From: Thalassomonas haliotis | GTDB taxonomy: Bacteria; Pseudomonadota; Gammaproteobacteria; Enterobacterales; Alteromonadaceae | NCBI RefSeq assembly: GCF_028657945.1 | Contig: NZ_CP059693.1 | Location: forward strand, 310,001 to 374,000 | Reading direction: 5' to 3' | DNA: 64,000 nt | Shown: positions 7,386 to 16,582 of the stretch, in pieces | Layout of the letters: every line of letters begins with the position of its first letter | Position numbering within the stretch: the first letter of the stretch is position 1 | Notes under the pieces: generated by a model | What the model saw: the letters and a program-made list of their open reading frames with translations, nothing else | Databases searched by the model: none | What the model was told of the DNA's origin: nothing | Position numbers and translations under genes: made by a program

Positions 7386-10300
7386 ATGTTATTGAAAATG
7401 TTTGCTTTTGAATGGCGCTATTTTACCCGTCAGCCATCTTTTTATGTCACCGCTTTAATTTTTTTCCTGCTGACGTTTTTTGCCACTGTCAGCGAAAACG
7501 TGCAAATTGGCGGCGGCGGCAATGTGGTATACAACGGGCCGTTTTCCATTGCCCAAACCCTGCTGATCATGGGGATATTTGCCATGTTTTTGGTGGTGAA
7601 TTTTGTCGCCAGCACAGCAACCCGTAATGAGAGCAGCCAGATGTCCGAGCTGCTTTACAGTAAACCCATCAACCCGGTGAGTTATCAGCTGGGGCGTTTT
7701 CTCGGGGCGTTTGCCGTGGTGTTGACGGTATTTGCTTTTGTGCCGCTGGGGATATTTCTGGGGTGTTTTATCGGCAGTTTTACCGGCTGGGTTGACCCTG
7801 AGCGTTTGGGGCCGACTGCGCTTAGCCATTATTTCAGCGCGTTTTTCTATTTGTCCCTGCCGACGCTACTGGTACTGTCCTGCTTTTTTTATGCGGTGGC
7901 GATCCGTTTCCGCGCTATGATGGCGGTGTACCTGGCAGCGGTAGCGCTTTTTATTCTTTATGTCATCGCCGGGCAGTTTGCCTCCGAACCCGAATACCGG
8001 GCCTTGGCTGCCTTGCTGGATCCCTTTGCCTCCAATACCTTCGGGGAAGTGACCCGCTATTGGACCATGTTTGATAAAAATAACAGTGCCATCGAATTAT
8101 CTGGTATTTTATTGCAAAACCGCCTGTTATGGCTGGCGGTTGCCGTGGTGATTATGGCGTTGTTTGGCGGCTTCCGCTCAGGTATCCGTTTGCCTAAAGT
8201 GAAAGCGGCAAAAAAATCTGCCGCACAGGCGGACCATGACTTCAGCGCTTTGCTTGGCAATAATATTTCCTATAAGAGCGGCGGTATCCAGACCTGGGCG
8301 CACCTTGCCCTGCGTACAAAATTTGAAATCAGGCAAGTCATCTTCAGCGCTCCTTTTGTGGTGCTGATGCTGATGACGGTCTTTTTCCTGGTTACTCCAT
8401 TAGTGGACCCAAGCGGCATGTTTGGCACACCGAACTGGCCGTTAACCCAGATCATGGTTGAGCTGATCGTCGGTTCTACCCGTTTATTTATGTTTATCGT
8501 CTTGGCCTATTACAGTGCGGAAATCGTCTGGCGTGAGCGCAATTCGGGTATGGGGGATATTGTCGATTCCCTGCCGGTGAATAACATCACCTTCTGGCTT
8601 TCGAAAATGGTCGCCATTACCCTGGTCGTGACCCTGTTGTTTGTTTTTGCCATGGCGGTGACCATAGCCAACCAGTTGATACAAGGTTATAGCAACCTGG
8701 AGATTTCCCAATACCTGATACGTTTAGGTTATGTCAATTTATTGCCCCTGATGCTGACGGCCATACTGGCGTTTTTCCTGCAGGTGATCAGTCCGAATAA
8801 ATATGTCGGCATGCTGTTGTTTGTGCTCTTTATTATCAGTTCTATTGTTTTGAGCAACTTTGGCTTTAGCCACAAGATGTTCCAGTTTGCCGACTCACCA
8901 CGGCTTTTTTATTCGGACATCAATGGTTACGGCGGATTTTTAAACAGCCATTCCTGGTACATGTTGTATTGGGGCGGTTTCAGCCTGATATTGGCGGCAT
9001 TGACCCATGCCTTATGGCACCGGGGTCCGGTACAGCCGCTTAAGGTAAGGGTGAAAAATATCGGTTATTACCTGGGAGTCCCGGGAAAATCGGCATTAGC
9101 CACGGGTTTGCTTATTTTTATCGGCGCCGGTAGCTATATCCATTACAATACCCGGGTATTAAACGACTATGTGATCCAGGACGACAGGGAAGCCCGGCAG
9201 GCGGAATATGAAAAGCAGTACGTGCAATATCAAGAAGCCAATATCCCGACCATCACTAAAACCTTTGCCAAAGTGGATATGTATCCGGCGCAGCGCAGGA
9301 TTAAGGCCGAAGCCGAAATCAGCGTCACCAATACCGGTAAAAAGCCGATCAGTCGCTTCCTGGTCTCCAAGCCGGAGTTTACCCGGGAGTGGGGGGTTGA
9401 GATTGCCGGCGGGCATTTAGGTTTGCCGGATAAAACCTTTGATCTTGCCTGGTTTGAGTTTGAACAGCCGCTGATGCCGGGAGAAAGCCGGAAAGGGAAG
9501 CTTTTTGCCCACAGGAGCCATAAAGGTTTTACCGACGGTAATAATGATTTTACCCTGGTGGAAAACGGCAGTTTTATCAATAACTATGAGCTTTTCCCTG
9601 CCTTTGGTTACCAGCAAAGCCAGCAGTTAAGCGATCGCCATAAACGCCGTAAATATGGCCTGGAGCCGCTGCAGCGTGCCAATAAACTCGAAGACACTAA
9701 CTTTTACAATGAGAGTTTCTTCGGTAAAGGTATTGGCTTTATTGATTTTGAAGCCAAGGTTTCCACCTCGGCAGAGCAGTTCGCCATTGCCCCGGGTTAT
9801 TTGCAAAGTGAACAGCTTGAGGGAGATCGCCGCATTTATCACTATAAGATGGATGCCCCTATGGTGAACTTTTACTCGATTATGTCCGCCCGGTTAACGG
9901 CGAAAAAGCACAAGTATAAAGGCATCAATATCGAGGTCTATTATCATCCGGACCACGGCATGAATGTCGATACTATGATTGCCTCGGTGCAGGACAGCAT
10001 AGATTATTTCACCGAGCACTTCGGCCCGTATCAGCACAGGCAAATGCGTATTATCGAATATCCCGGTTACCGTACCTTTGCCCAGAGTTTTGCCAATACC
10101 GTGCCTTATTCGGAGCGCATCGGTTTTATCAGCGATTTGCGTGATGCGGAAAATATCGATCCCGCCTATTATGTGACCGCCCATGAAGTGGCCCATCAGT
10201 GGTGGGGACACCAGGTCGGGGCCGCCAATGTTCAGGGCAGCGCCATTATTTCTGAGACCCTTTCGCAATACGGTGCGCTGATGGTGATGGAGAAAAAATA

Positions 10301-10979
10301 CGGTCAGGAAAAAATTCGTAAGTTCTTAAAATATGAACTGGACCGTTATTTGCGCGGCCGCAGCGAGGAGTTCCTTGAGGAAATGCCGCTGTTTCGCAGT
10401 GAGAGCCAGAGTTATATTCATTACCGCAAGGGTTCTGTGGTGATGATGTCGTTGAAAGATCGCCTGGGTGAATTAAAGTTAAACCGGGCGCTGCAAGGAT
10501 TTTTAGCCGAGTTTAAATACCAGAGCAGCCCTTACCCGACCACCTTGGATTTGATGGCTTATATCAACCGAGAAGCCGATGAACAGGAGCAGGCTTTTGT
10601 CAGCAACCTGTTTGAGCATATCAGTCTTTATGATCTGAAAACCACAGACGTTAAAGTGGTGGCTGTTGATGAGGCCGGTGAGGGGGAAAACGAGCTGTTT
10701 GATGTCACCCTGACCATAGAGGCGGCGCTGAAACAGGCGGACGGCCAGGGGAAGGAAACCGATGTCGAATTCAGTGACCTGGTGGATATCGGCTTGTTTA
10801 ATGCCGATCCCGAAGATTTAAGCGTACAGGATTATGTGCTTTATCTGGCCAAACATGCCATTAAAACCGGCACCAATGAAATCACCATAAGGGTGAAAGG
10901 CAAACCCGAATATGCCGGCGTTGATCCTTTCGTGAAACTGGTGGACAGGGACAGCGCCGATAACATTTATCGCCTGTAG
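7386..10979 (+). CDS. ABC-2 type permease fused to an M1-family metallopeptidase
   Basis: The chosen ATG follows an AAGGAG ribosome binding site and gives 1197 residues. The first ~570 residues hold two sets of six or so membrane helices typical of ABC-2 permeases. The rest (from about 600) is an M1 gluzincin domain with the zinc motif HEVAHQWWGH (H933, E934, H937) and a downstream glutamate in SETLSQY. The exopeptidase GAMEN motif is not evident. Such fusions are known as ABC transporter permease/M1 family aminopeptidase and are common in marine gammaproteobacteria and Bacteroidetes. The protease presumably faces the periplasm, acting on what the transporter handles. Function is not established. 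Confidence 0.9.
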   Translation: MLLKMFAFEWRYFTRQPSFYVTALIFFLLTFFATVSENVQIGGGGNVVYNGPFSIAQTLLIMGIFAMFLVVNFVASTATRNESSQMSELLYSKPINPVSYQLGRFLGAFAVVLTVFAFVPLGIFLGCFIGSFTGWVDPERLGPTALSHYFSAFFYLSLPTLLVLSCFFYAVAIRFRAMMAVYLAAVALFILYVIAGQFASEPEYRALAALLDPFASNTFGEVTRYWTMFDKNNSAIELSGILLQNRLLWLAVAVVIMALFGGFRSGIRLPKVKAAKKSAAQADHDFSALLGNNISYKSGGIQTWAHLALRTKFEIRQVIFSAPFVVLMLMTVFFLVTPLVDPSGMFGTPNWPLTQIMVELIVGSTRLFMFIVLAYYSAEIVWRERNSGMGDIVDSLPVNNITFWLSKMVAITLVVTLLFVFAMAVTIANQLIQGYSNLEISQYLIRLGYVNLLPLMLTAILAFFLQVISPNKYVGMLLFVLFIISSIVLSNFGFSHKMFQFADSPRLFYSDINGYGGFLNSHSWYMLYWGGFSLILAALTHALWHRGPVQPLKVRVKNIGYYLGVPGKSALATGLLIFIGAGSYIHYNTRVLNDYVIQDDREARQAEYEKQYVQYQEANIPTITKTFAKVDMYPAQRRIKAEAEISVTNTGKKPISRFLVSKPEFTREWGVEIAGGHLGLPDKTFDLAWFEFEQPLMPGESRKGKLFAHRSHKGFTDGNNDFTLVENGSFINNYELFPAFGYQQSQQLSDRHKRRKYGLEPLQRANKLEDTNFYNESFFGKGIGFIDFEAKVSTSAEQFAIAPGYLQSEQLEGDRRIYHYKMDAPMVNFYSIMSARLTAKKHKYKGINIEVYYHPDHGMNVDTMIASVQDSIDYFTEHFGPYQHRQMRIIEYPGYRTFAQSFANTVPYSERIGFISDLRDAENIDPAYYVTAHEVAHQWWGHQVGAANVQGSAIISETLSQYGALMVMEKKYGQEKIRKFLKYELDRYLRGRSEEFLEEMPLFRSESQSYIHYRKGSVVMMSLKDRLGELKLNRALQGFLAEFKYQSSPYPTTLDLMAYINREADEQEQAFVSNLFEHISLYDLKTTDVKVVAVDEAGEGENELFDVTLTIEAALKQADGQGKETDVEFSDLVDIGLFNADPEDLSVQDYVLYLAKHAIKTGTNEITIRVKGKPEYAGVDPFVKLVDRDSADNIYRL

Positions 10980-10992
10980 TTGATGTGCAGTT

Positions 10993-11025
10993 CACCTGAG
11001 CCGCTTTTATGGCCGGGCTCAGGTG
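10993..11025 (+). terminator. Hairpin downstream of the permease/peptidase gene
   Basis: A 10-bp stem (CACCTGAGCC / GGCTCAGGTG) begins 14 bases after the stop codon. It lacks a clean T run but is well placed to end the ABC operon transcript. Confidence 0.5.
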
Positions 11026-11166
11026 CATTGAGCTGTTTATTTGAGGGGAAAATCGATTTGTCTTATTTTGATATTCACCCCAGAGGCGAGCAGTTCATCA
11101 TATAAATCGACAAGATTACATTCAGGCACCTGTTTGCAGACGATAGCGTATTTCAACATCCCCGGT

Positions 11167-11640
11167 TTATGGCTTTGCAGCGTTTAAACCAAAATAACGC
11201 CTGGTTTCGAAATAATCCGGGTACCTTAGCTGGCCGTAATGGATACTCTTTTCCATGGCCCGCTGCCTGAGATAAAAAAAGTTGCCGTAAAGTGACTGTA
11301 TCTGCGGTGATATCAGCAACTTTTGCCAGGCGACAATCTAAAAAGTACAAATCATCGACCTTTGGCGAATTTATATCATTTTCGGTTTGTCGTCTGCCTG
11401 CAGCACTTTAGACAGGTAGTGATTGCCGCCAGCATAGGACAAATTGTGAATAATTAAGCTGCTGTCAGGCGCCAATTCAAGCAGCTGCTTAGGCCACTGC
11501 TGCTGTCACCGGTTTGCAGCAATATAAGCCTGCCTTTACCGGTTTCAAAACAAGGACCGTCTGAGGACCTGTGAGCAGCAATATTGTTGTTTTCCGCACT
11601 GGTTGCTATTCATTGACCTGATAAGGCCTGTGTTAAGCAG
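11167..11640 (-). pseudogene. Decayed gene of unknown family with several frameshifts
   Basis: Reading the minus strand, protein-like sequence continues across at least three frames. A stretch ending in ILLQTGDS runs first. It is followed after a shift by WPKQLLELAPDSSLIIHN and YAGGNHYLSKVLQADDK, then DDLYFLDCRLAKVADI, then QSLYGNFFYLRQRAMEK and DYFETRRYFGLNAAKP ending at TAA (11167-11169). No single frame stays open and in-frame stops occur. The upper boundary is approximate. The family is not recognised. It lies downstream of the HlyD-like gene on the same strand, so it may once have belonged to that locus. The rest of 11026-11756 holds nothing else I can support. Confidence 0.5.
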
Positions 11641-11756
11641 GGAGCGGATATCAAGGCGAGGTTTGCTTCTTTCGGCCATCTGGACAACTAGGTGGCCGAT
11701 AACGTTAGTAAAAATTGTTTATTTTGACGGCATGACCAGGTCTTGATGATTTTAAA

Positions 11757-12428
11757 TCAACTTAATAACTGTGCGATTGTTTTCGGGTGCTCTTTCACTG
11801 AGAGGGTTAATTTCGATCCCGGCGACATAAATGACAAGTCTCGGGCCTTATTGAGGCGGATTGAAATTTTTTGTCCCTTGTCTTTAGTAAATGGACCGAA
11901 GATCATTGAAATACGTCCGGTGATGCTTTGTTCGCCGAGCATAAGGGTCACATCCGCTCCCGCCCTGAGTGGGTTTTTCGGATGTTCCTGCAACCAGAAT
12001 AAGTATTCGTCTGAGGGGCTATTGTTTAACAGGTAACCTATAGGTTGATGTGCAGGAATAATCTTTGACCCTGCCGGGGACTGGAAATAATAGCCGGCTT
12101 GCTGTGCGCGCAAGTAATAGCTTTCGCTTTGCTGGCCACTCAGTTCAATGATATCGAGTTTCGCAACGGGCTGATCTTTATTCACCTGGGCACCTTGGGT
12201 GATCAGTTGTTCGTTAATAACCACCTTTTCCTGCATCATCATGGGCTGGTAGTTTTCTATGCTTACCTGCACCTTGTAGTTTTGCTTGGGAGACAGGGTT
12301 ATAAATTGAATGCTAACGGCTGCAATCAAGACAATGCAACACAGGGCTACTATTGATTTGCCAATAATGGAAGTTTGCGTAAAAGCGCCCTGGTTTGTTT
12401 GTTGGGTGGATTTTTTAATCACTGACAT
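11757..12428 (-). CDS. HlyD-like membrane fusion protein (short, orphan)
   Basis: The 223-residue product has one N-terminal transmembrane helix (about residues 28-50), a lipoyl-like/barrel-sandwich segment and a C-terminal beta-barrel region (GADVTLMLGEQSITGRISM). This is the pattern of HlyD-family adaptors used by type I and peptide exporters, but it lacks the long coiled-coil hairpin and is about half the usual length. No exporter ATPase or TolC-type gene accompanies it. Upstream on the same strand lies a double-glycine leader peptide gene, which suggests a peptide secretion role. Downstream is a decayed gene. Its ribosome binding site is poor. It may be a remnant adaptor or a reduced accessory protein. 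Confidence 0.65.
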   Translation of the reverse strand: MSVIKKSTQQTNQGAFTQTSIIGKSIVALCCIVLIAAVSIQFITLSPKQNYKVQVSIENYQPMMMQEKVVINEQLITQGAQVNKDQPVAKLDIIELSGQQSESYYLRAQQAGYYFQSPAGSKIIPAHQPIGYLLNNSPSDEYLFWLQEHPKNPLRAGADVTLMLGEQSITGRISMIFGPFTKDKGQKISIRLNKARDLSFMSPGSKLTLSVKEHPKTIAQLLS

Positions 12429-12655
12429 GGGGAGAACCTGTTTTCTTCTTAAGATATTGTCGATAGTTAAATGGGGTCTACTAACCCCGGGGGGTAAGCC
12501 GCTTGTTTGCTATCGGGGCAGAAAACTTCCTCTAGCCTGGTTATGAAGCTTTCACTTTTGATGCCGAAAGTTCCACCGTTATTAATTATGATTAAATGAA
12601 GTAAATTTAAAAACTGTTAGTTCTGACAGCTTGATTATCGGCATCTGTGTTTGTC

Positions 12656-12844
12656 TTATATTGTGTCAGCTAAGCAGGCCTTGCCTGCATGTGTGTTATT
12701 ACTCCCGTGTAGCTGAGAAAGTATAGACTCGGAATCGATTAAGCCACCCACCATATCGTTTATCAGTTCTAAACTGGCAATTTCAATAAATCCATTGTTT
12801 GCTTCGAAGGCGTCCAGTTGAGGGGCTAATTTTGCGTGTTTCAT
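12656..12844 (-). CDS. Small double-glycine leader peptide (bacteriocin-like)
   Basis: This 62-residue peptide starts at an ATG with a good AGAGGAAG ribosome binding site. Its N-terminal half ends IASLELINDMVGG, which fits the double-glycine leader consensus (hydrophobic spacing, EL, then GG) recognised by peptidase-containing ABC exporters. The remainder after GG is 28 residues with one cysteine. The next gene downstream encodes an HlyD-like adaptor. It is divergent from a CadC-like regulator, sharing a 225-bp control region. Function (microcin, signal or other) is unknown. The call rests on the leader and the neighbourhood. Confidence 0.6.
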   Translation of the reverse strand: MKHAKLAPQLDAFEANNGFIEIASLELINDMVGGLIDSESILSQLHGSNNTHAGKACLADTI

Positions 12845-12980
12845 TTGTGGCTTCCTCTTTTATTTTATTGATAACGGCAATAGGCTGCATTGCTTTGTGT
12901 CGCTGTCTTTTGTGACAAATAAATTAAATGTTTCTAAGGAAAACGAGCAATAAGTGGCTTGTGATTTTTACGTAACTAAG

Positions 12981-13013
12981 TTGTGACTTCCTTTGTTATC
13001 AATCACTTATAAT
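12981..13013 (+). promoter_or_regulatory. Candidate promoter for the CadC-like regulator at 13070
   Basis: A perfect -10 box TATAAT (13008-13013) lies 50-60 bases before the gene. A TTGTGACTT stretch at 12981-12989 can serve as a -35 element (TGACTT gives an 18-base spacer). The region also serves the divergent peptide gene. Confidence 0.45.
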
Positions 13014-13069
13014 GTCCTCTGGTATATGGAAAATAATTAGGTTACTATCTTGTTAACAGAAATCGGCTG

Positions 13070-15286
13070 TTGTATCAGGAAGTAAGGACGACAGGTCAAG
13101 TGATTGTATTAGGTAGTTACAATTTAGATGTAGAGGAAATGACTTTAAGTCGGGATGGCGTTGATGTCATACTCGAACCTAAGGTTTTAGCCGTATTACT
13201 TTATCTTTATCAGCATCATGATACTTATATTTCAATGGATGAGTTGCATGAAAATGTCTGGCAGGGGCGAGTGGTTTCAGATGCAGCAGTGCGCCGGACC
13301 ATAAGTAAGTTACGCCTGTTATTTAAAGATGACCACAAAGTGCCGCGTTATGTCAAATCATTACCGAAACGGGGTTATAAATTGATTTGTCCTGTTTCTG
13401 CTGGCTATAACCAAGGTGACAGCGGACTGGAAATAACACCAGATAAAGGCCAACCCCAGGCAGGGTTTGAAGGGGAAAAAGAGGACGCGAAAAGTCGGGA
13501 AGTTTTGAGTGGCAAGGCTAAGTCTCAGCTTGCGGACAATAGCCAGGTTAGCCCAATCCAGGTTGCCGGAACTAAAGCTAAAAAGTCGTCAAAACAACTT
13601 GTTTTATCAACGCTTTTTCTTGTTGTCTTACTTCTGGCCAGTTGTATTTATTATTTTACCAAGACGGGGTTGCTAACCCCTGAAAAGTCAGTTGTTTCCT
13701 CAGAAGTGGTTAATTCTTTACCCGGGGATAAATTAGCCCTGGCACAATCGCCGGACCGGCAGTATTTTGCTTTTTCCGGGAAGGTTAGCGAACATACCGG
13801 TTACCAGGTGTATATTAAACGGGAGAAAGGACATGACTTTTTACCTGTTACCCATGATGCTCATGTGCCAATTTCGCTAGCTTTTTCAGTCAATAATGAT
13901 GCGCTTTTTTATTCGGATATGAAAGAAGGCAAGTCGTCATTAAACAGTATAAGCCTTGGCGACAGTGCGGATTATCAAACGCAGCCCTTACTGGAAAACT
14001 ACTTTAAGATAGGCAATATTTTTATCTCTGCCGACCCCAAATTTGTCTATTTCTCCGGGCAAAAAAAGGCGAATGAACCCAGGTATATTTACCGTTATAA
14101 CCGCAGTACGCAGCAAACCGTCAGGGTGACATCAAGTACCCATATAAAGGATTTAGATATTAAAGGCACTATTACACCGGATGGTAAACTGATGGCTGTG
14201 CTCCGCTATTCCGAATTTGAAAATGCCGATGAAATCAGGATCATTAATTTAGACAGCAAAGCCGTGATCTACCGTCGCCAGCAAAGCAATATTGTTTATG
14301 ACCTGCGTTGGTTTGATAATGAAAACCTGCTGATACTAAATAAAGAGCAATTGCTTAAGCTGGACTACAAGCAGGATGCCGGACTGGAACTACTGGGCCG
14401 GGATCATAACCTTATAGCTTTGGCGGACGTTGACCGACAGCAACTCTTAGCTGTCTCTATGCAAAAGTCGGTGCCGAAGAACTTGTTTTTTGAACAGGAG
14501 CTGCCTTTTAATGACTGGACTACCCGGAAGATTTACAATGTAAACCCTAATGTCTTTTATATGGCTCATCAGGCCGACGATGAAACCAAGACAATATTGG
14601 TGAATAAGGGGGAGATTGCCACCCTGGCTAAATTGCATACCGGCAGCAATAAAAGCACGCCTTACATTGAAACGGAATACAGTTTGCTGCCTGTTGCCTC
14701 GGCGTCATCCGGGTTACAGGAACTAATTAAAATCAATCACCGTTTTGCCTTGCTTAATACCAAGACCAGCAGTTTGACCTATATCACCTCAGGGGATGAT
14801 TATGTCGGGGATGCCAGTTTTACCTATGATGAAAAAGATGTTTTATTTTCGGTCAAAGGTTATGAACAATGGGAGGTTTATCGTTATAACATAGCCAGTG
14901 GCACCTCCAGTTTGTTGTTTGGTGGTTTTCGCTATATACGCGCCTATGGTGACGACTTTATCCTGGGGACGGCCGAAGGAGAATTGTTCTGGCATAACAG
15001 TCAAACCGGCGAGCAGGTTGCGCTCAATAACCAATTATCTACCGAACCCAATACCCATTGGGATGTTAACGGCAACTTTATTTTTTGGAGTAGTCATGAT
15101 TTGGTGCAAACCACCTTCTATCAGCTGGATATCAGCAATATCAGTAAGCCGTTAAAGTTATCTAAATCCTTTGATTATAATAAGATTATGCCATATTTTT
15201 CTGTTAAAAAAGACGGTTCATCCCTGTTATATTCTGTACGGCAACAGGATAAATCTGAGATATTGGCATTAACACTTGAGCAGTAG
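13070..15286 (+). CDS. Membrane-bound CadC/ToxR-like transcriptional regulator with beta-propeller-like sensor
   Basis: The 738-residue protein has an OmpR/CadC-type winged helix (about residues 12-110, with the wing motif LPKRGYKLICPV), a charged linker, one transmembrane helix (about 177-196) and a ~540-residue periplasmic part with repeated TolB/WD40-like strands. It is a one-component regulator in which a periplasmic sensor controls a cytoplasmic DNA-binding domain. The start may be TTG 13070 or GTG 13100; neither has a strong ribosome binding site, and both leave the DNA-binding domain intact. It is divergent from the double-glycine peptide gene, a likely target. It is one of three such regulators in the window. 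Confidence 0.88.
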   Translation: MYQEVRTTGQVIVLGSYNLDVEEMTLSRDGVDVILEPKVLAVLLYLYQHHDTYISMDELHENVWQGRVVSDAAVRRTISKLRLLFKDDHKVPRYVKSLPKRGYKLICPVSAGYNQGDSGLEITPDKGQPQAGFEGEKEDAKSREVLSGKAKSQLADNSQVSPIQVAGTKAKKSSKQLVLSTLFLVVLLLASCIYYFTKTGLLTPEKSVVSSEVVNSLPGDKLALAQSPDRQYFAFSGKVSEHTGYQVYIKREKGHDFLPVTHDAHVPISLAFSVNNDALFYSDMKEGKSSLNSISLGDSADYQTQPLLENYFKIGNIFISADPKFVYFSGQKKANEPRYIYRYNRSTQQTVRVTSSTHIKDLDIKGTITPDGKLMAVLRYSEFENADEIRIINLDSKAVIYRRQQSNIVYDLRWFDNENLLILNKEQLLKLDYKQDAGLELLGRDHNLIALADVDRQQLLAVSMQKSVPKNLFFEQELPFNDWTTRKIYNVNPNVFYMAHQADDETKTILVNKGEIATLAKLHTGSNKSTPYIETEYSLLPVASASSGLQELIKINHRFALLNTKTSSLTYITSGDDYVGDASFTYDEKDVLFSVKGYEQWEVYRYNIASGTSSLLFGGFRYIRAYGDDFILGTAEGELFWHNSQTGEQVALNNQLSTEPNTHWDVNGNFIFWSSHDLVQTTFYQLDISNISKPLKLSKSFDYNKIMPYFSVKKDGSSLLYSVRQQDKSEILALTLEQ

Positions 15287-15413
15287 TAAATTTAAATAAT
15301 TCTCTGAATTCATGCGGAAGTGATAATTCACCGGCGATGCAGTTATTGCTAAAGCCCGTCTTAGTAGCTTTCGGCAATGGCGTATTTGCACTTATTTCAG
15401 GAAGAAAACAGTC

Positions 15414-15578
15414 GTGTTTAAAATAATAACTTTTAAAGTACTGGTTTTAACCCTTAATCTATTGGTTACTCTTGAGGAGTTGACTTATGTCGGTGAGCAT
15501 GATGTTCAAAGGGGCCAGAGGATTTCTGCCTTTTATCTCTGCACCGATAGTCCGACAAGGTGTGAAAGAAAAATATAA
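15414..15578 (+). CDS. 54-residue secreted-peptide-like protein ending in C-TDSPTRCE motif
   Basis: I found this gene by its similarity to the one at 16266. A GTG start at 15414 follows an AGGAAG ribosome binding site. The product has a hydrophobic N-terminus (FKIITFKVLVLTLNLLVTL) and ends YLCTDSPTRCERKI. The last block matches ICADSPTRCEI, which occurs twice in the 16266 product. Both genes share the GTG start and the GGAAGAAA-type ribosome binding site, which supports a duplication. The second signal-like region is less perfect than in its relative, so this could be a decaying copy. No known family is recognised. Confidence 0.55.
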   Translation: MFKIITFKVLVLTLNLLVTLEELTYVGEHDVQRGQRISAFYLCTDSPTRCERKI

Positions 15579-16265
15579 ACCTGTGCCTTTAAATAAGCTG
15601 AATTCAGGTTGATGACTGTGTCACAGTATTTACCAGGGTATTCAATGCTTAAGGTTAAATTTTAGCAGGGACCGCGCCTGGCAATTGCTCCTGTCTGCTC
15701 TCGTTTAAAGCGCTATAAATCCTTATCCTAAATATTCTTTTTAAATTTCATCTGGTTACTGTCTTTTTGCTGTTATTGAGTGACTGTGCCCGGCCAGCAA
15801 TCTATTTTTCGCGGACGGGCATGAATTTTTACAGCCGTTAGTGTTATCCCGGATGAAAAACGACTCGTTAAGTAAGGCATAGGCTGATGATTTTTTGTCC
15901 GGACTGGTCTGTGGTCTGCGCCTTACCCGGAAGATGACTGCAGAAAACATATGCTAAGCAATGCCGAAACCGCAGGCCAGGAATAAGACAAGCATTGCGG
16001 TGTCTTATCGCCAGTTCAGCCTCAATAAAAAACATTTTTTCAGCGTTATTTCTCGGTAAGTTAAAAAGTTAGTGGACAGTGTATCCTATTGACTTTATAT
16101 GGTTTTTTTGTGTGACTTTTCTGTGACCTGATGAAATCATAGGCAGATTATAAGGAAATAACCGCTAAATCACGACGCCATTATTGGTGCACACCCTGGT
16201 TACTTTCAAATTGGAGTTGCTTTTAAACAACGCCGATTTGGCATTAATAACTGGAAGAAATACTC
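15579..16265. other. Intergenic region, 687 bp
   Basis: No gene is supported here. A 64-codon minus-strand frame at 15756-15950 has no ribosome binding site or recognisable content. The right part should hold the promoter of the 16266 peptide gene (a TTGACT box at about 16089 is a candidate -35 element), leaving a fairly long leader. Confidence 0.4.
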
Positions 16266-16544
16266 GTGATTAAAACAATAAAAACAACTTTAAAAACATT
16301 CACTTTAACTTTTGCTTTATTGGTAACTAATGGACAGTCAGCCGTTGCCGGTGAATATGCCAGCCAAGAGTCAGTTAGTCTTTCCGGTTCCCCTATTTGT
16401 GCGGACAGCCCGACCAGATGTGAAATCAAGGTAACTCTTGGCCAGTCAGTTGTTGCCGGTGCATATGCCAGCCAGGAATCAATTCATCATTTCAGTGCCT
16501 CTATCTGTGCAGACAGCCCGACCAGATGTGAAATAAGAATGTAA
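16266..16544 (+). CDS. Secreted peptide precursor with tandem DSPTRCE repeats
   Basis: A GTG start at 16266 follows GGAAGAAA. The 92-residue product has a signal peptide (residues 1-28, ending NGQSAVAG) and two direct repeats of about 35 residues. Each runs from GQS(A/V)VAG(E/A)YASQES to (I)CADSPTRCEI. Each repeat therefore contains two cysteines, seven residues apart. A one-repeat relative lies at 15414. The LuxR-type gene starts 38 bases after the stop, so the two may be co-transcribed. Repeated short units behind a signal peptide recall multi-copy peptide precursors, but no processing enzyme is nearby. Function unknown. Confidence 0.7.
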   Translation: MIKTIKTTLKTFTLTFALLVTNGQSAVAGEYASQESVSLSGSPICADSPTRCEIKVTLGQSVVAGAYASQESIHHFSASICADSPTRCEIRM

Positions 16545-16582
16545 ATCTCGTGTTTGGGTATTAAAGATAAAAAGGCAATAGC

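Noticed and set aside
15756-15950. 64-codon minus-strand frame in the peptide-gene region
   Set aside because: No ribosome binding site or recognisable features.
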